Position numbers and translations under genes: made by a program. Shown here piece by piece: positions 7,628 to 16,302 of a DNA stretch of 64,000 nt (within the stretch, counting starts at the first letter, position 1; each line of letters begins with the position of its first letter). Under the pieces are notes generated by a model that saw only the letters and a list, made by a program, of their open reading frames with translations, was not told where the DNA came from and searched no databases. The stretch is from Microbacterium capsulatum (GTDB lineage Bacteria > Actinomycetota > Actinomycetes > Actinomycetales > Microbacteriaceae): NCBI RefSeq assembly GCF_030865425.1, contig NZ_JAVFCB010000011.1:53979-117978 (forward strand), written 5' to 3'.

Positions 7628-8257
7628 GTGCAGGAACTGGATGAGGCCGTCGTCGACCGCGCGGTCGCGCTCGCGCAGCGGGCGGATCGCGTCGTGCTCG
7701 GGATCGTCGGGGAGCCCGGTGCCGGCAAGACCACTCTGACCACGGCCCTGATCGCGGCGCTCGAGGGGCGGGGCGTGCCCGTCGCGTGGCTGCCCATGGA
7801 CGGCTTCCACCTCGGCGACGGCAGCCTCGACGCCCTCGGGCTGCGGGACCGCAAGGGCGCGATCGAGACGTTCGACGGCTGGGGGTACCTCGCGACCCTC
7901 CGGCGCGTGCTCGTCGAGGTCGACCACCCCGTGTACGTGCCGGGGTTCGAGCGCACGCTCGAGCAGCCGATCGCGGCCGACCGGGTCATCGCGCCCGGGC
8001 CGGCGCTCGTGCTGACCGAGGGCAACTATCTGCTCGACGCGGCCGCACCGTGGTCGCTCGTCCGCGAGGTCGCCGCGGAGGTCTGGTACGCCGATGTCCC
8101 GCAGGGGATCCGGATCGGCCGCCTCGTCGAGCGGCACGTCGCGTTCGGGAAGACCCGCGCGAAGGCCGAGGCGTGGGTCGCCGCGGTCGACGAGCCGAAC
8201 GCGGAACGGATCCGCTCCCGCAGAGAGCACGCCGACCTGATCGTTCCGATCGGCTGA
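7628..8257 (+). CDS. Nucleoside/nucleotide kinase family protein (uridine kinase-like P-loop kinase)
   Basis: A 209-residue P-loop kinase. Walker A is GEPGAGKTT (about 28-36), followed by LPMDGFHLGDGSLDALG (about 56-72), the DGFH motif of the uridine kinase/phosphoribulokinase/pantothenate kinase-like group. It phosphorylates a small hydroxyl substrate with ATP. Members of this subgroup are variously annotated as uridine kinases or fructose/sugar kinases, so the substrate is open. GTG 7628 is chosen on the adjacent -10 box. It is a single gene, convergent with the LacI gene that follows. Confidence 0.82.
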   Translation: MQELDEAVVDRAVALAQRADRVVLGIVGEPGAGKTTLTTALIAALEGRGVPVAWLPMDGFHLGDGSLDALGLRDRKGAIETFDGWGYLATLRRVLVEVDHPVYVPGFERTLEQPIAADRVIAPGPALVLTEGNYLLDAAAPWSLVREVAAEVWYADVPQGIRIGRLVERHVAFGKTRAKAEAWVAAVDEPNAERIRSRREHADLIVPIG

Positions 8258-8327
8258 GGCACGTCGCGCCCCGACGGCACCCCGACCGCGCGCCCCGCAC
8301 GAGCCCGAGCCCGGCGAAACGACCCCG

Positions 8328-9461
8328 CTACCCGGCCGGCGGGCCCGTCGACGTCCGCACGTGCAGCGTCGTCGGGAGGGTCTTCGCCTGTGCCGGGCCG
8401 GGGCGTCCGCCGGACAGTCGCTCGTCGATCCGCGCCATCAGCAGCCGCCCGGCGACGGCGCCCTTGGCCTGCAGCGGCTGCTCGATCGTGGTGAGACCGG
8501 CGGGGCCTGCCCGCTCGATGTCGTCGACGCCGACGATGCTCACCCGGCCGGGCACATCGATGCCCATCTCGGCCGCCCGTCCCAGCGCGCCGAGCGCGAG
8601 CTCATCGGACAGGCAGAAGACCGCGGTGAGCGCGGGGTGGCGCACCATCAGCGCCTCGAAGCCCGCAGCCCCGCCCCGTTCACCGGATATCGTGCGCTCC
8701 TCGACCGGGATCTCGAGCAGTTCCGCGTCCCGCGCACGACCGCCCGATCCGGAACGAGCGAGCCCCTCCCGCAGCCCAGCGATCCGCGAGCGCAGCACCG
8801 CATAGTCCGGAACGTCTCCGGCCATGACCGGACCGTTGCGCCGCTGCCGGCTCAGCCGCGGGGCGACGACACCGACCCGGCGGTGCCCGAGCCGCGCGAG
8901 GTGCTCCCCCACGGCGAACCCGACGGCGCGGTCGTCGATGCCGACCCAGTCCCAGGCCGGATCGGCATGCGGCTGGTCGACGACGACGATCGGGAGCCGG
9001 CGCGCCTTCGCGGCCGCGAGCAGCGGCTCCCGATCCCCCACCGAGTAGACGATCACCCCGTCGATCGCGACCGTCCCGAGCGACGGCACGGAGCCGCCCG
9101 CGGACGATCCGCCACCGCCCGCGGACGACGTCCCCGACGGCAGCATCACGAGGCTGCGCCCGCTCTCCTCGCAAGCCTGCGCGACCCCGGCGAGGAAGCC
9201 GACGGCGGCGTGGTCCTCGAATGCGAACGGCAGCTCGTCCGTGAGCACGAGACCGACCGCGTCGGCACGTCCGCGGCGCAGCTGCCGGGCGGCCGGATCC
9301 GGCCCGGCGTAGCCGATCCGGTCGGCCTCGGCGAGGATCCGCGCGAGCGTCGCGGCGCCCACCCGCTCGGGCCGGTTGAAGGCGTTCGAGACGGTCGCGG
9401 TGGAGAGCTCGAGAGCCCGGGCGAGGGAGAGCAGCGATGCGTCGGACGCGGGTCGGGGCAT
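8328..9461 (-). CDS. LacI-family transcriptional repressor
   Basis: A 377-residue regulator. The N-terminal helix-turn-helix (LARALELSTATVSNAFNRPE, about 13-32) is followed by a periplasmic-binding-protein-like sensor domain containing IDGVIVYSVGD and a C-terminal VSIVGVDDIERAGPAGLTTI. A Gly/Ser-rich insert (about residues 110-125) lies in the first sensor subdomain. It is divergent from the GMC oxidoreductase and shikimate-dehydrogenase-like genes, which it most likely represses; the inducer is unknown. The shared 117-bp gap holds operator-like inverted repeats. Confidence 0.9.
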   Translation of the reverse strand: MPRPASDASLLSLARALELSTATVSNAFNRPERVGAATLARILAEADRIGYAGPDPAARQLRRGRADAVGLVLTDELPFAFEDHAAVGFLAGVAQACEESGRSLVMLPSGTSSAGGGGSSAGGSVPSLGTVAIDGVIVYSVGDREPLLAAAKARRLPIVVVDQPHADPAWDWVGIDDRAVGFAVGEHLARLGHRRVGVVAPRLSRQRRNGPVMAGDVPDYAVLRSRIAGLREGLARSGSGGRARDAELLEIPVEERTISGERGGAAGFEALMVRHPALTAVFCLSDELALGALGRAAEMGIDVPGRVSIVGVDDIERAGPAGLTTIEQPLQAKGAVAGRLLMARIDERLSGGRPGPAQAKTLPTTLHVRTSTGPPAG

Positions 9462-9477
9462 GCTGACGATTCCTCCA

Positions 9478-9489
9478 ACGGTTAACCAT
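9478..9489. promoter_or_regulatory. Candidate LacI operator
   Basis: ACGGTTAACCAT, nearly palindromic around GGTTAACC, 16 bases upstream of the LacI start. A TGAATCC/GGATTCA inverted repeat follows in the same divergent gap (about 9517-9558). Assignment is by position and symmetry only. Confidence 0.35.
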
Positions 9490-9578
9490 TCACACGACAG
9501 AAGGATCCTAGATCGTTGAATCCATGAGGATATAGACCGGAGGATTCATTCGTTACACAGCAGCGAGAGGATCCTCTG

Positions 9579-11081
9579 ATGAACATCACGGCCGACTGCG
9601 TCGTCATCGGATCGGGCATGGGCGGCGGCATGACCGCGCTCGCGCTGGCCCGCCGAGGGCTCGACGTGCTGCTCGTCGAACGCGGCGAGCGCCTCCGCCG
9701 CGAGCCGCAGAACTGGTCGCCCGAGGCCGTGTTCCTGAAGCGCCGGTACAAGCCCGCGGAGACCTGGCTCGACGGCCGTGGGCGGGAGTACAAGCCGGGC
9801 GTGCACTACGTCGTCGGCGGCAGCACGAAGGTCTACGGTGCGAGCCTGCCCCGGTTCCGCGAGAGCGACTTCGAGGCGACCGAGCACGACGACGGACTCT
9901 CGCCCGCGTGGCCCTTCCGCTACGCCGACCTCGAGCCGTACTACGCGGCGGCGGAGGCGCAGCTGAACGTGCACGGCACGACGGGCCAGGATCCCACCGA
10001 GCCGTGGCGGAGCGGCCCCTACCCCTTCCCCGCGATGGAGCACGAGCCGTACGTCGCCGACCTCGCCGAGCGGCTGCGCGCCCAGGGCGTCTCGCCCGCC
10101 GCGAACGCGATGGGCGTCGACCTGCGCCCGGGCGGGCTGTGCATCCGCTGCGGCACGTGCGACGGCTTCCCGTGCCTGCTCGGCGCGAAGAGCGACGCCG
10201 AGACCTGCGCGGTGGATCCGGCTCTCGCGACCGGCAACCTGCGCCTGCTCACGGGCGTGCGGATCGACCGGCTCGAGACGGATCCGTCCGGCGCCCGGGT
10301 CGTCGCCGCCGTCGGCGTCGGCGACGAGGGCGAGGTCAGGATCACCGCGGCGAAGTTCGTCGTCTCGGCGGGCGCGGTGAACTCCGCCGCGCTGCTGCTG
10401 CGCTCGGCGGACGGGAAGCACCCGGCGGGGCTGGCCAACTCGTCCGGCCGGGTCGGGCGGAACTACATGATGCACAACAACGCGCACATCGCCGCCTTCG
10501 ACGCCACCCGGCGCAACGACGTCGTGTTCCAGAAGACGCTCTCCGTCAACGACTGGTACCACGACGGGGGCGACGGCAAGCCGGGCGGGGTGATGCAGCT
10601 GGTCGGCAAGGTGCAGGGTTCGATGATGAGGCTCGAGGCGCCGTACGCCCCGCGGTTCGCGCTCGACGGGTTCGCCGCGCGCAGCGTCGAATGGCTCGTG
10701 ATGAGCGAGGATCTGCCCTCGCCCGACAACCGGGTGACGCTCGACGCGAGCGGACGGATCGTCACGCAGCGCACCGCGCTCGGGGTCGCCGCGCACCGTC
10801 GCACGATGAGGACCGCCAAGCGCCTGCTGCACCGGGTCGGCTACCAGATCATCGGCACACAGTGGTTCGGCATCGAGATGAACAGCCACATGTGCGGCAC
10901 GGTCGTGGCGGGCGAGGACCCATCACGCTCCGTCCTGGACGGCCACTGCCGCGCGCACGACGTCGAGAACCTCTGGGTGATCGACGGCGGGTTCTTCCCG
11001 TCCAGCGCCGCGATGAACCCCGCGCTCACGATCGCGGCTCAGGCTCTGCGCGTGGTCGCCGAGTCGGACCTCGCGGCCTGA
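9579..11081 (+). CDS. GMC-family FAD-dependent oxidoreductase
   Basis: A 500-residue flavoenzyme. The dinucleotide-binding motif is VVIGSGMGGGMTAL (about 8-21). The C-terminal GMC domain contains HMCGT (about 437) and WVIDGGFFPSSAAMNPALTI (about 465-484), with the active-site His and Asn. A cysteine cluster CIRCGTCDGFPC (about 187-198) is spaced like a ferredoxin-type or zinc knuckle and recurs in this subgroup. It would oxidise a hydroxyl group of a polyol or sugar derivative. It is first in a two-gene unit with the shikimate-dehydrogenase-like gene and is preceded by AGAGGATCCTCT, which provides the AGGA ribosome-binding site. Confidence 0.88.
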   Translation: MNITADCVVIGSGMGGGMTALALARRGLDVLLVERGERLRREPQNWSPEAVFLKRRYKPAETWLDGRGREYKPGVHYVVGGSTKVYGASLPRFRESDFEATEHDDGLSPAWPFRYADLEPYYAAAEAQLNVHGTTGQDPTEPWRSGPYPFPAMEHEPYVADLAERLRAQGVSPAANAMGVDLRPGGLCIRCGTCDGFPCLLGAKSDAETCAVDPALATGNLRLLTGVRIDRLETDPSGARVVAAVGVGDEGEVRITAAKFVVSAGAVNSAALLLRSADGKHPAGLANSSGRVGRNYMMHNNAHIAAFDATRRNDVVFQKTLSVNDWYHDGGDGKPGGVMQLVGKVQGSMMRLEAPYAPRFALDGFAARSVEWLVMSEDLPSPDNRVTLDASGRIVTQRTALGVAAHRRTMRTAKRLLHRVGYQIIGTQWFGIEMNSHMCGTVVAGEDPSRSVLDGHCRAHDVENLWVIDGGFFPSSAAMNPALTIAAQALRVVAESDLAA

Positions 11082-11176
11082 GCCGACAGCGCACCCGGCC
11101 GATCCGTCCACCCGGCGGCACGATCCCGATCCGGCGGCTGATCCGCCCACCCCCCGAAACCGCAAAGGAGCAGACC

Positions 11177-12052
11177 ATGCCCGAGCCCTCCCCCCTGCAG
11201 CCGGCGCTGACCGGATCCTTCTCCTCCCCCGCGGGAGGCAACCCGACCGGCGCGATGGTCGAGGCGGCCTTCGCCCACCACGGCGTGCCGGCCCGGTACG
11301 TGAACTGCGACGTGCCGCCCCCGCGTCTGCCCGATGCCGTGCGCGGCGCGGTCGCGATGGGCTGGACCGGGTTCAACCTGTCGCTGCCGAACAAGCAGGC
11401 GGTCATCCCGCTGCTCGACGGTCTCGCGCCGTCCGCGGCCCTGATCGGCGCGGTGAACTGCGTGCAGGTGACCGACCGGGGCCTGATCGGCCACAACACC
11501 GACGGGGAGGGCTTCGTGCAGGCGCTGCGGGAACGCCGGGATCCACGGGGACTGCACGCCGTGGTGTTCGGTGCGGGCGGGGCGGCGCGGGCGATCGCGG
11601 TCGAGCTCGCCCTGGCCGGCGTCGCCCGGTTGACGATCGTGAACCGCCGCGTCGAGCGGGCAGAGGAGATCGTCCGGATCGTGCAGGACAGTTCGGCGAC
11701 GAGCGCCGCGGCGGTCGCGTGGGCCGGATCCTTCGCGCTCCCGGCCGACACCGACGTCGTCGTCAACGGCACCTCGATCGGCCTCGCGCCGGACGTCGAT
11801 GCGCGGGTCGACGTCGTCGCGGACACGATCCTGCCGGGCATGCTCGTGTGCGACGTGATCCCGAACCCTCCCGACACCGTGCTGCTGCGCGAGGCGCGCA
11901 CGCACGGCGCCGAGACCCTGGATGGGCGCTCGATGCTGGTGAACCAGGCTGCGATCAACCTCGGCCTGTGGATGGGACTGGATCCGGATCGCGCCGTCAT
12001 GCGTGCGGCCCTCGACACCGCGATCGGGGACGGGCGGCACCCGACGTCGTGA
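11177..12052 (+). CDS. Shikimate dehydrogenase-like NAD(P)H oxidoreductase
   Basis: A 291-residue AroE-family protein. The substrate-binding motifs NLSLPNK (about 67-73, with the catalytic Lys), GAVNC (about 95) and GHNTDGEGF (about 106, with the catalytic Asp) are present, followed by the nucleotide-binding GAGGAARAI and a C-terminal MLVNQAAINLGLW. The family interconverts 3-dehydroshikimate and shikimate or related quinate-type substrates. Placement behind a GMC oxidoreductase and under a LacI repressor suggests catabolism of a cyclic polyol or hydroxyacid rather than the aromatic amino acid pathway. ATG 11177 follows AAAGGAG. Confidence 0.85.
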   Translation: MPEPSPLQPALTGSFSSPAGGNPTGAMVEAAFAHHGVPARYVNCDVPPPRLPDAVRGAVAMGWTGFNLSLPNKQAVIPLLDGLAPSAALIGAVNCVQVTDRGLIGHNTDGEGFVQALRERRDPRGLHAVVFGAGGAARAIAVELALAGVARLTIVNRRVERAEEIVRIVQDSSATSAAAVAWAGSFALPADTDVVVNGTSIGLAPDVDARVDVVADTILPGMLVCDVIPNPPDTVLLREARTHGAETLDGRSMLVNQAAINLGLWMGLDPDRAVMRAALDTAIGDGRHPTS

Positions 12053-12130
12053 CGGGGTTCCGCCGCCGGCCGATCGCGGTCCCCGTGCCCGAGCGTTACG
12101 GCCGTGATCGAGGCGCTCCCGCCCCCTGCG

Positions 12131-13168
12131 CTACGGCTGGGTCGGCCGGATCTCCCCGGATCCGCGCGGCACGAGGTCGACCGGCACGACGATCGGCGCG
12201 GGGTCGAGCCGGTGCCCGGCGTCGAGGGACGCGAACAGGCGTTCCGCGGCGAGCCGGCCGAGCACCTTCGGGCGCTGCGCCACGACGCTGAGCCCCGGAT
12301 CCATCAGGTCGGCGAGCTCCACGTCGTCGAAGCCGATCAGCGCCACATCGTGGTGCCGGCCGAGCTTGCGCAGCGCATGCACCGCGCCGACCGTGATCAG
12401 GTTCTGCCCGCTCACGATCGCGGTGGGCGCGTCGGGTGCACTGAGCAGGGTCGTCACCGCGCGTTCGGCGGCATGCTGACCGGACAGGTCCGCGACGATC
12501 GTCGCCGTCTCGGCGGGCACGCCGAACTCCGCGAGCGCGGCGAGGAAGCCCCGTTCGCGCTCCCGGGCCGTCCAGATGTCGCGCCGGTCGATGAGCAGCG
12601 CGAGCCGGCGATGCCCGAAGCCCAGCAGATGCCGCGTCGCGAGCCTGGCCCCCTCGACGTTGTCCGAGAGCACGGTGTCGGCCACATACCCGGACGCCTC
12701 GCGGTCGATGAAGACGACCGGCATCTCGGGCGGCACGAGCTCGGCCAGGTAGGCCTGACTCTCGGCGACGCAGGTCAGGATCAGGCCGTCGACCTTGCGG
12801 CGCACGAACGCCTCGACCGCGGCGACCTCGCGCTCCGGGTCGTCGTCGAGGCTCGAGGCGAAGACGGCGACGTCACGGTGCACGGCGATGTCTTCGACGG
12901 CGCGGTGGATCGTGGCCGAGAAGGGGTTCGCGACGCTGCCGAGCAGGAGTCCGACGGATCGCGTCCGGGTGGTGGTCCGGCGGAGGTTCGCCGCATGCGC
13001 GTCCGGCTCCCAGCGCAGCTCCTCGATCGAGGCGCGCACCCGCGCGGCCGTCGCGGGTGCGACGTTCGGCTCGTTGTTGACCACGCGTGACACCGTCTTG
13101 ATGCCGACCCCGGCATGCTGCGCGACCTCGCGGATCGTGACGCGAGCCGGCTTTGATAACGATGTCAT
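12131..13168 (-). CDS. LacI-family repressor of the fructose-type ABC operon
   Basis: A 345-residue LacI repressor with helix-turn-helix VTIREVAQHAGVGIKTVSRV near the start and a sugar-binding sensor domain (LIGFDDVELADL near residue 270). The frame extends 23 codons further upstream, but ATG 13168 is closest to the helix-turn-helix; ATG 13183 is the alternative. Its start codon lies within a palindrome (13154-13167), and a second matching palindrome lies upstream, so it probably represses itself and the divergent frc-type operon. The inducer is presumably the sugar carried by that transporter. Confidence 0.88.
   Translation of the reverse strand: MTSLSKPARVTIREVAQHAGVGIKTVSRVVNNEPNVAPATAARVRASIEELRWEPDAHAANLRRTTTRTRSVGLLLGSVANPFSATIHRAVEDIAVHRDVAVFASSLDDDPEREVAAVEAFVRRKVDGLILTCVAESQAYLAELVPPEMPVVFIDREASGYVADTVLSDNVEGARLATRHLLGFGHRRLALLIDRRDIWTARERERGFLAALAEFGVPAETATIVADLSGQHAAERAVTTLLSAPDAPTAIVSGQNLITVGAVHALRKLGRHHDVALIGFDDVELADLMDPGLSVVAQRPKVLGRLAAERLFASLDAGHRLDPAPIVVPVDLVPRGSGEIRPTQP
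13154..13167. promoter_or_regulatory. LacI operator O1, overlapping the repressor start codon
   Basis: TGATAACGATGTCA matches the second site TGACACCGTTGTCA in the symmetric positions TGAnAnCGnTGTCA. It covers the first codons of the LacI gene, suiting autorepression. Confidence 0.65.
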
Positions 13169-13230
13169 TTCTTCCCATCCCATTCGACAAAGGCTCTTGC
13201 GCGTCCGGATCGAATGGGTTAAACATACAT

Positions 13231-13246
13231 CTGACACCGTTGTCAG
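13231..13246. promoter_or_regulatory. LacI operator O2 in the divergent gap
   Basis: CTGACACCGTTGTCAG, a near-perfect palindrome with central CG, 62 bases before the binding-protein start. Its centre is about 78 bp from that of O1, so looping between the two is possible. Confidence 0.68.
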
Positions 13247-13307
13247 TCGTCACTCCCGTGACGCAGGGTGTTCCGACGAAGTGACCCCCGAGCAAAGGAA
13301 CGCAAAG

Positions 13308-14411
13308 ATGCCCCTCTCCCTGACCCGCCGGACGAAGGCGATCGCCGCAGCTTCGCTGGCCGCCGTCGCCGCGCTCTCCCTCGCCGCCTGCTCCTCAGGC
13401 GGATCCGCGGGCTCGACGGCGGGCCCGAACGACAAGGTCGGCGTGACCCTGATCGTGAAGACCACGACCAACCCGTACTTCGTCTCGATGGAGGACGCCG
13501 CCAAGGCCGACGCCGCGAAGGCGAACGTCTCCCTCACCCTCGCCGCCGGCAAGAAGGACGGCGACACCGACAGCCAGATCCAGGCCATCGAGAACGCGAT
13601 CTCCCGCGGCGACAAGGGCATCCTGATCACCCCCAACGGGACGGCGGTGAACAACGAGATCGCCAAGGCCCGCAAGGCCGGTCTCTACGTGATCGCGCTC
13701 GACACCGTCCCCGACCCGGCCAAGACGGTCGACATCACCTTCGCGACCGACAACTTCGCGGCGGGCGAGCTGATCGGCAAGTGGACGGCGGCGAAGCTCG
13801 ACGGCAAGAAGGCCACGATCGCGATGCTCGACCTGTTCAGCGACCAGATCGTCTCGGTCGACACGAACCGCGACCAGGGCTTCCTGAAGGGCATGGGCAT
13901 CGCCGTCCCCGACAAGAGCAAGAACGGATCCGAGGCCGCGAGCGGCACCTACTCCGGCGGCAAGGGCGGCGAGTACACGGTCGTCGGGCACCAGCCGACC
14001 CAGGGCGCCGAGGACGGCGGTCGCTCGGCGATGGAGACGCTGCTCTCGAAGAACTCCGACATCAACGTCGTCTACACGATCAACGAGCCCGCGGCCTACG
14101 GCGCCTACCAGGCCCTCAAGGCGGCCGGCAAGGAGAAGAGCGTCCTGATCGTCTCGATCGACGGCGGCTGCGCGGGCGTCGGCTACGTGAAGCAGGGCAT
14201 CATCGGCGCGACCTCCCAGCAGTACCCGTCGAAGATGGCGTCGCTCGGCATGGAGGCCATCGCGAAGATCGCCCGCGGCGGCGAGAAGCCCCAGCCCACC
14301 GACGGTCTGGACTTCTTCAGCACCGGCCAGACGCTCGTCACCGACCAGGCGATGAGCGGCATCGACGGCGTCACCTCGGACGCCGCGACCAGCACCTGCT
14401 GGGGCAAGTGA
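13308..14411 (+). CDS. frcB: Fructose-type sugar ABC transporter, substrate-binding lipoprotein
   Basis: A 367-residue lipoprotein. A basic N-terminus and hydrophobic signal end in the lipobox LAAC (Cys near residue 28). The mature part is a type I periplasmic-binding fold, with TTTNPYFVSMEDAAKADAAK and SIDGGCAGVGYVKQGIIGAT typical of fructose (FrcB)-like members, ending CWGK. It captures the sugar outside the membrane for the downstream permease and ATPase. AAAGGA precedes ATG 13308. A strong stem-loop immediately follows the stop, which may limit read-through so that binding protein is made in excess. Ribose or another hexose remains possible. Confidence 0.88.
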   Translation: MPLSLTRRTKAIAAASLAAVAALSLAACSSGGSAGSTAGPNDKVGVTLIVKTTTNPYFVSMEDAAKADAAKANVSLTLAAGKKDGDTDSQIQAIENAISRGDKGILITPNGTAVNNEIAKARKAGLYVIALDTVPDPAKTVDITFATDNFAAGELIGKWTAAKLDGKKATIAMLDLFSDQIVSVDTNRDQGFLKGMGIAVPDKSKNGSEAASGTYSGGKGGEYTVVGHQPTQGAEDGGRSAMETLLSKNSDINVVYTINEPAAYGAYQALKAAGKEKSVLIVSIDGGCAGVGYVKQGIIGATSQQYPSKMASLGMEAIAKIARGGEKPQPTDGLDFFSTGQTLVTDQAMSGIDGVTSDAATSTCWGK

Positions 14412-14416
14412 TCCCC

Positions 14417-14444
14417 GGGGCGCCGGCATCGCCGCCGGCGCCCC
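14417..14444 (+). terminator. Stem-loop between binding-protein and permease genes
   Basis: GGGGCGCCGGC pairs perfectly with GCCGGCGCCCC across a 6-base loop, followed by a pyrimidine-rich run. Probably a partial terminator or mRNA-stabilising hairpin within the operon. Confidence 0.65.
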
Positions 14445-14476
14445 TCCCCCTTTCCCCTCCGACTCCGGGAGAACCC

Positions 14477-15526
14477 ATGTCAGACACCACCTCCACCGCA
14501 CCGTCGGGACCGCCGACCTCGGCCCTCCATCTGGCCGACGAGTTCATCAACCGCCGGACGCCCACCCAGCGCGTGCGCGCGATCCTGTACCGCTACCCCG
14601 CGATCAGCCCGGCCATCGTGCTCGTCGTCGCGGTCGTCGTCTTCGGCGTGATCAACTCGCGCTTCCTCGCGCCGAACAACCTGTCCCTGATCACGCAGCA
14701 GGTCGCCGTGATCGGCACGCTCGGCGTCGCGCAGACGCTCGTGATCCTCACCGCCGGCATCGACCTCTCGGTCGGCGCCGCCATGGTGCTGAGCTCCATC
14801 GTCATCGGCAACGCCGCCGCGGGCGTCGGCCTGCCCGGCATCCTCGCCCTCGTCGTCGGGCTGATCGCCGGCATCCTCACCGGTGTGATCAACGGCCTGC
14901 TCGTCACTCGGCTGAACCTGCCGCCGTTCATCGTCACCCTCGGCACGCTGAGCATCTTCACCGCGCTCACCCTGCTGATCTCGAACGGCGCGACCGTGCA
15001 GGGCATCAAGCTGCCGGACGTGATCACCTGGACCGGGAGCACGTTCCACCTCGGCGTCGACGTCACCTACGGCGTGCTGATGATGATCCTGCTCTACGTC
15101 GTGCTCGCGTTCGCACTCGGACGCACCGCCTGGGGCCGGCACGTGTACGCGGTCGGCGACGACAAGGAGGCCGCCCGCCTGAGCGGCATCCGGGTCAACC
15201 GCGTCCTGCTGAGCGTGTACGTGGTCGCCGGCGCCGTGGTCGCCCTCGCCGCCTGGATCCAGATCGGCCGTGACTTCGGCTCCAGCCCGAACGCCGCGGT
15301 CGACGCGAACCTGAACGCGATCACCGCTGTCGTGATCGGCGGAACGAGCCTCTTCGGCGGCCGCGGCAACGTGTGGGGCACCCTGCTCGGGGCGCTCATC
15401 GTCGGCGTGTTCCGCAACGGCCTGGCCCTCGCCGGCCTGGACGTGCTCTACCAGACCCTGGCCGTCGGCATCCTCGTGATCGTCGCGGTCTCCATCGATC
15501 AGTGGATTCGGAAGGTGCGCAAGTGA
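14477..15526 (+). CDS. frcC: Fructose-type sugar ABC transporter permease
   Basis: A 349-residue inner-membrane permease of the RbsC/FrcC family (BPD_transp_2) with about 8-10 hydrophobic segments. ILTAGIDLSVGAAMVLSS and AVVIGGTSLFGGRGNVWGT are the family signatures, the latter near the ATPase-contact loop. It forms the translocation pore with the ATPase encoded next. ATG 14477 follows GGGAGAA; the stop overlaps the next start as GTGA. Confidence 0.9.
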   Translation: MSDTTSTAPSGPPTSALHLADEFINRRTPTQRVRAILYRYPAISPAIVLVVAVVVFGVINSRFLAPNNLSLITQQVAVIGTLGVAQTLVILTAGIDLSVGAAMVLSSIVIGNAAAGVGLPGILALVVGLIAGILTGVINGLLVTRLNLPPFIVTLGTLSIFTALTLLISNGATVQGIKLPDVITWTGSTFHLGVDVTYGVLMMILLYVVLAFALGRTAWGRHVYAVGDDKEAARLSGIRVNRVLLSVYVVAGAVVALAAWIQIGRDFGSSPNAAVDANLNAITAVVIGGTSLFGGRGNVWGTLLGALIVGVFRNGLALAGLDVLYQTLAVGILVIVAVSIDQWIRKVRK

Positions 15527-16302
15527 ACGCTGCAGCCTCGGACACCCGCACGCCGGTCCTCTCGGCCAAGCGGCTCGTCAAGACCTACGGTCACGTCATC
15601 GGCCTCGACGGCGTCAGCCTCGACCTCTACGCCGGCGAGGTGCTCGCCATCATCGGCGACAACGGCGCCGGCAAGACCACTCTCATCAAGTGCCTCACGG
15701 GCGCGGAGCTCCCGGACGAGGGCGAGCTGTTCCTGGACGGCGAGCCCGTGCGCTTCCACCGCCCGCAGGACGCCCGTGACGCCGGGATCGAGACCGTCTA
15801 CCAGTCCCTCGCGGTCTCGCCCGCGCTCGACGTCGCCGCGAACATGTACCTCGGCCGCGAGGTGCGACGCCCCGGATTCCTCGGATCCACCCTGCGCATG
15901 CTCGACACCAAGGCCATGCGCAAGAACGCCCGCGACGAGCTCACCCGCCTGGGCATCTCGACCCTGCAGGACGTCACGGTCCCGATCGAGAACCTTTCCG
16001 GAGGCCAGCGCCAGGCGGTCGCCGTCGCCCGCGCCGCGGCGTTCGGCTCCAAGGTCGTCGTCCTCGACGAGCCGACCGCGGCGCTGGGCGTGCGGGAGGG
16101 CAACCAGGTGCTCGAGCTCATCAAGCGGCTGCGGGACACCGGCGTGCCGGTGATCCTGATCAGCCACAACATGCCCCACGTGTTCGAGGTCGCCGACCGG
16201 ATCCACATCCAGCGCCTCGGCAAGCGGGCCGGCACGATCACGCCGCAATCGCACACGATGGGCGAGGCCGTGGCGATCATGACGGGCGCGCAGACGCTGT
16301 GA
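15523..16302 (+). CDS. frcA: Fructose-type sugar ABC transporter ATP-binding protein (single domain)
   Basis: A 259-residue ATPase. Walker A is GDNGAGKTT (about 44-52), the signature is LSGGQRQAVAV (about 159), and Walker B is VVVLDEPTAAL (about 180). It has one nucleotide-binding domain, as in FrcA, instead of the fused pair of RbsA/XylG. GTG 15523 overlaps the permease stop by 4 bases and the gene overlaps the next start by 4 bases, so the operon is tightly coupled. Confidence 0.9.
   Translation: MNAAASDTRTPVLSAKRLVKTYGHVIGLDGVSLDLYAGEVLAIIGDNGAGKTTLIKCLTGAELPDEGELFLDGEPVRFHRPQDARDAGIETVYQSLAVSPALDVAANMYLGREVRRPGFLGSTLRMLDTKAMRKNARDELTRLGISTLQDVTVPIENLSGGQRQAVAVARAAAFGSKVVVLDEPTAALGVREGNQVLELIKRLRDTGVPVILISHNMPHVFEVADRIHIQRLGKRAGTITPQSHTMGEAVAIMTGAQTL

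Noticed and set aside
9516..9558. The TTGAATCC/GGATTCATT inverted repeat as a standard promoter for the GMC gene.
   Set aside because: No -10 box at the right distance from TTGAAT could be found, so only an operator-like role is mentioned.
11177..12052. Biosynthetic aroE of the shikimate pathway.
   Set aside because: The gene lies in a LacI-controlled unit with a GMC oxidoreductase and no other aro gene is adjacent; a catabolic homologue is more likely, so no symbol was assigned.
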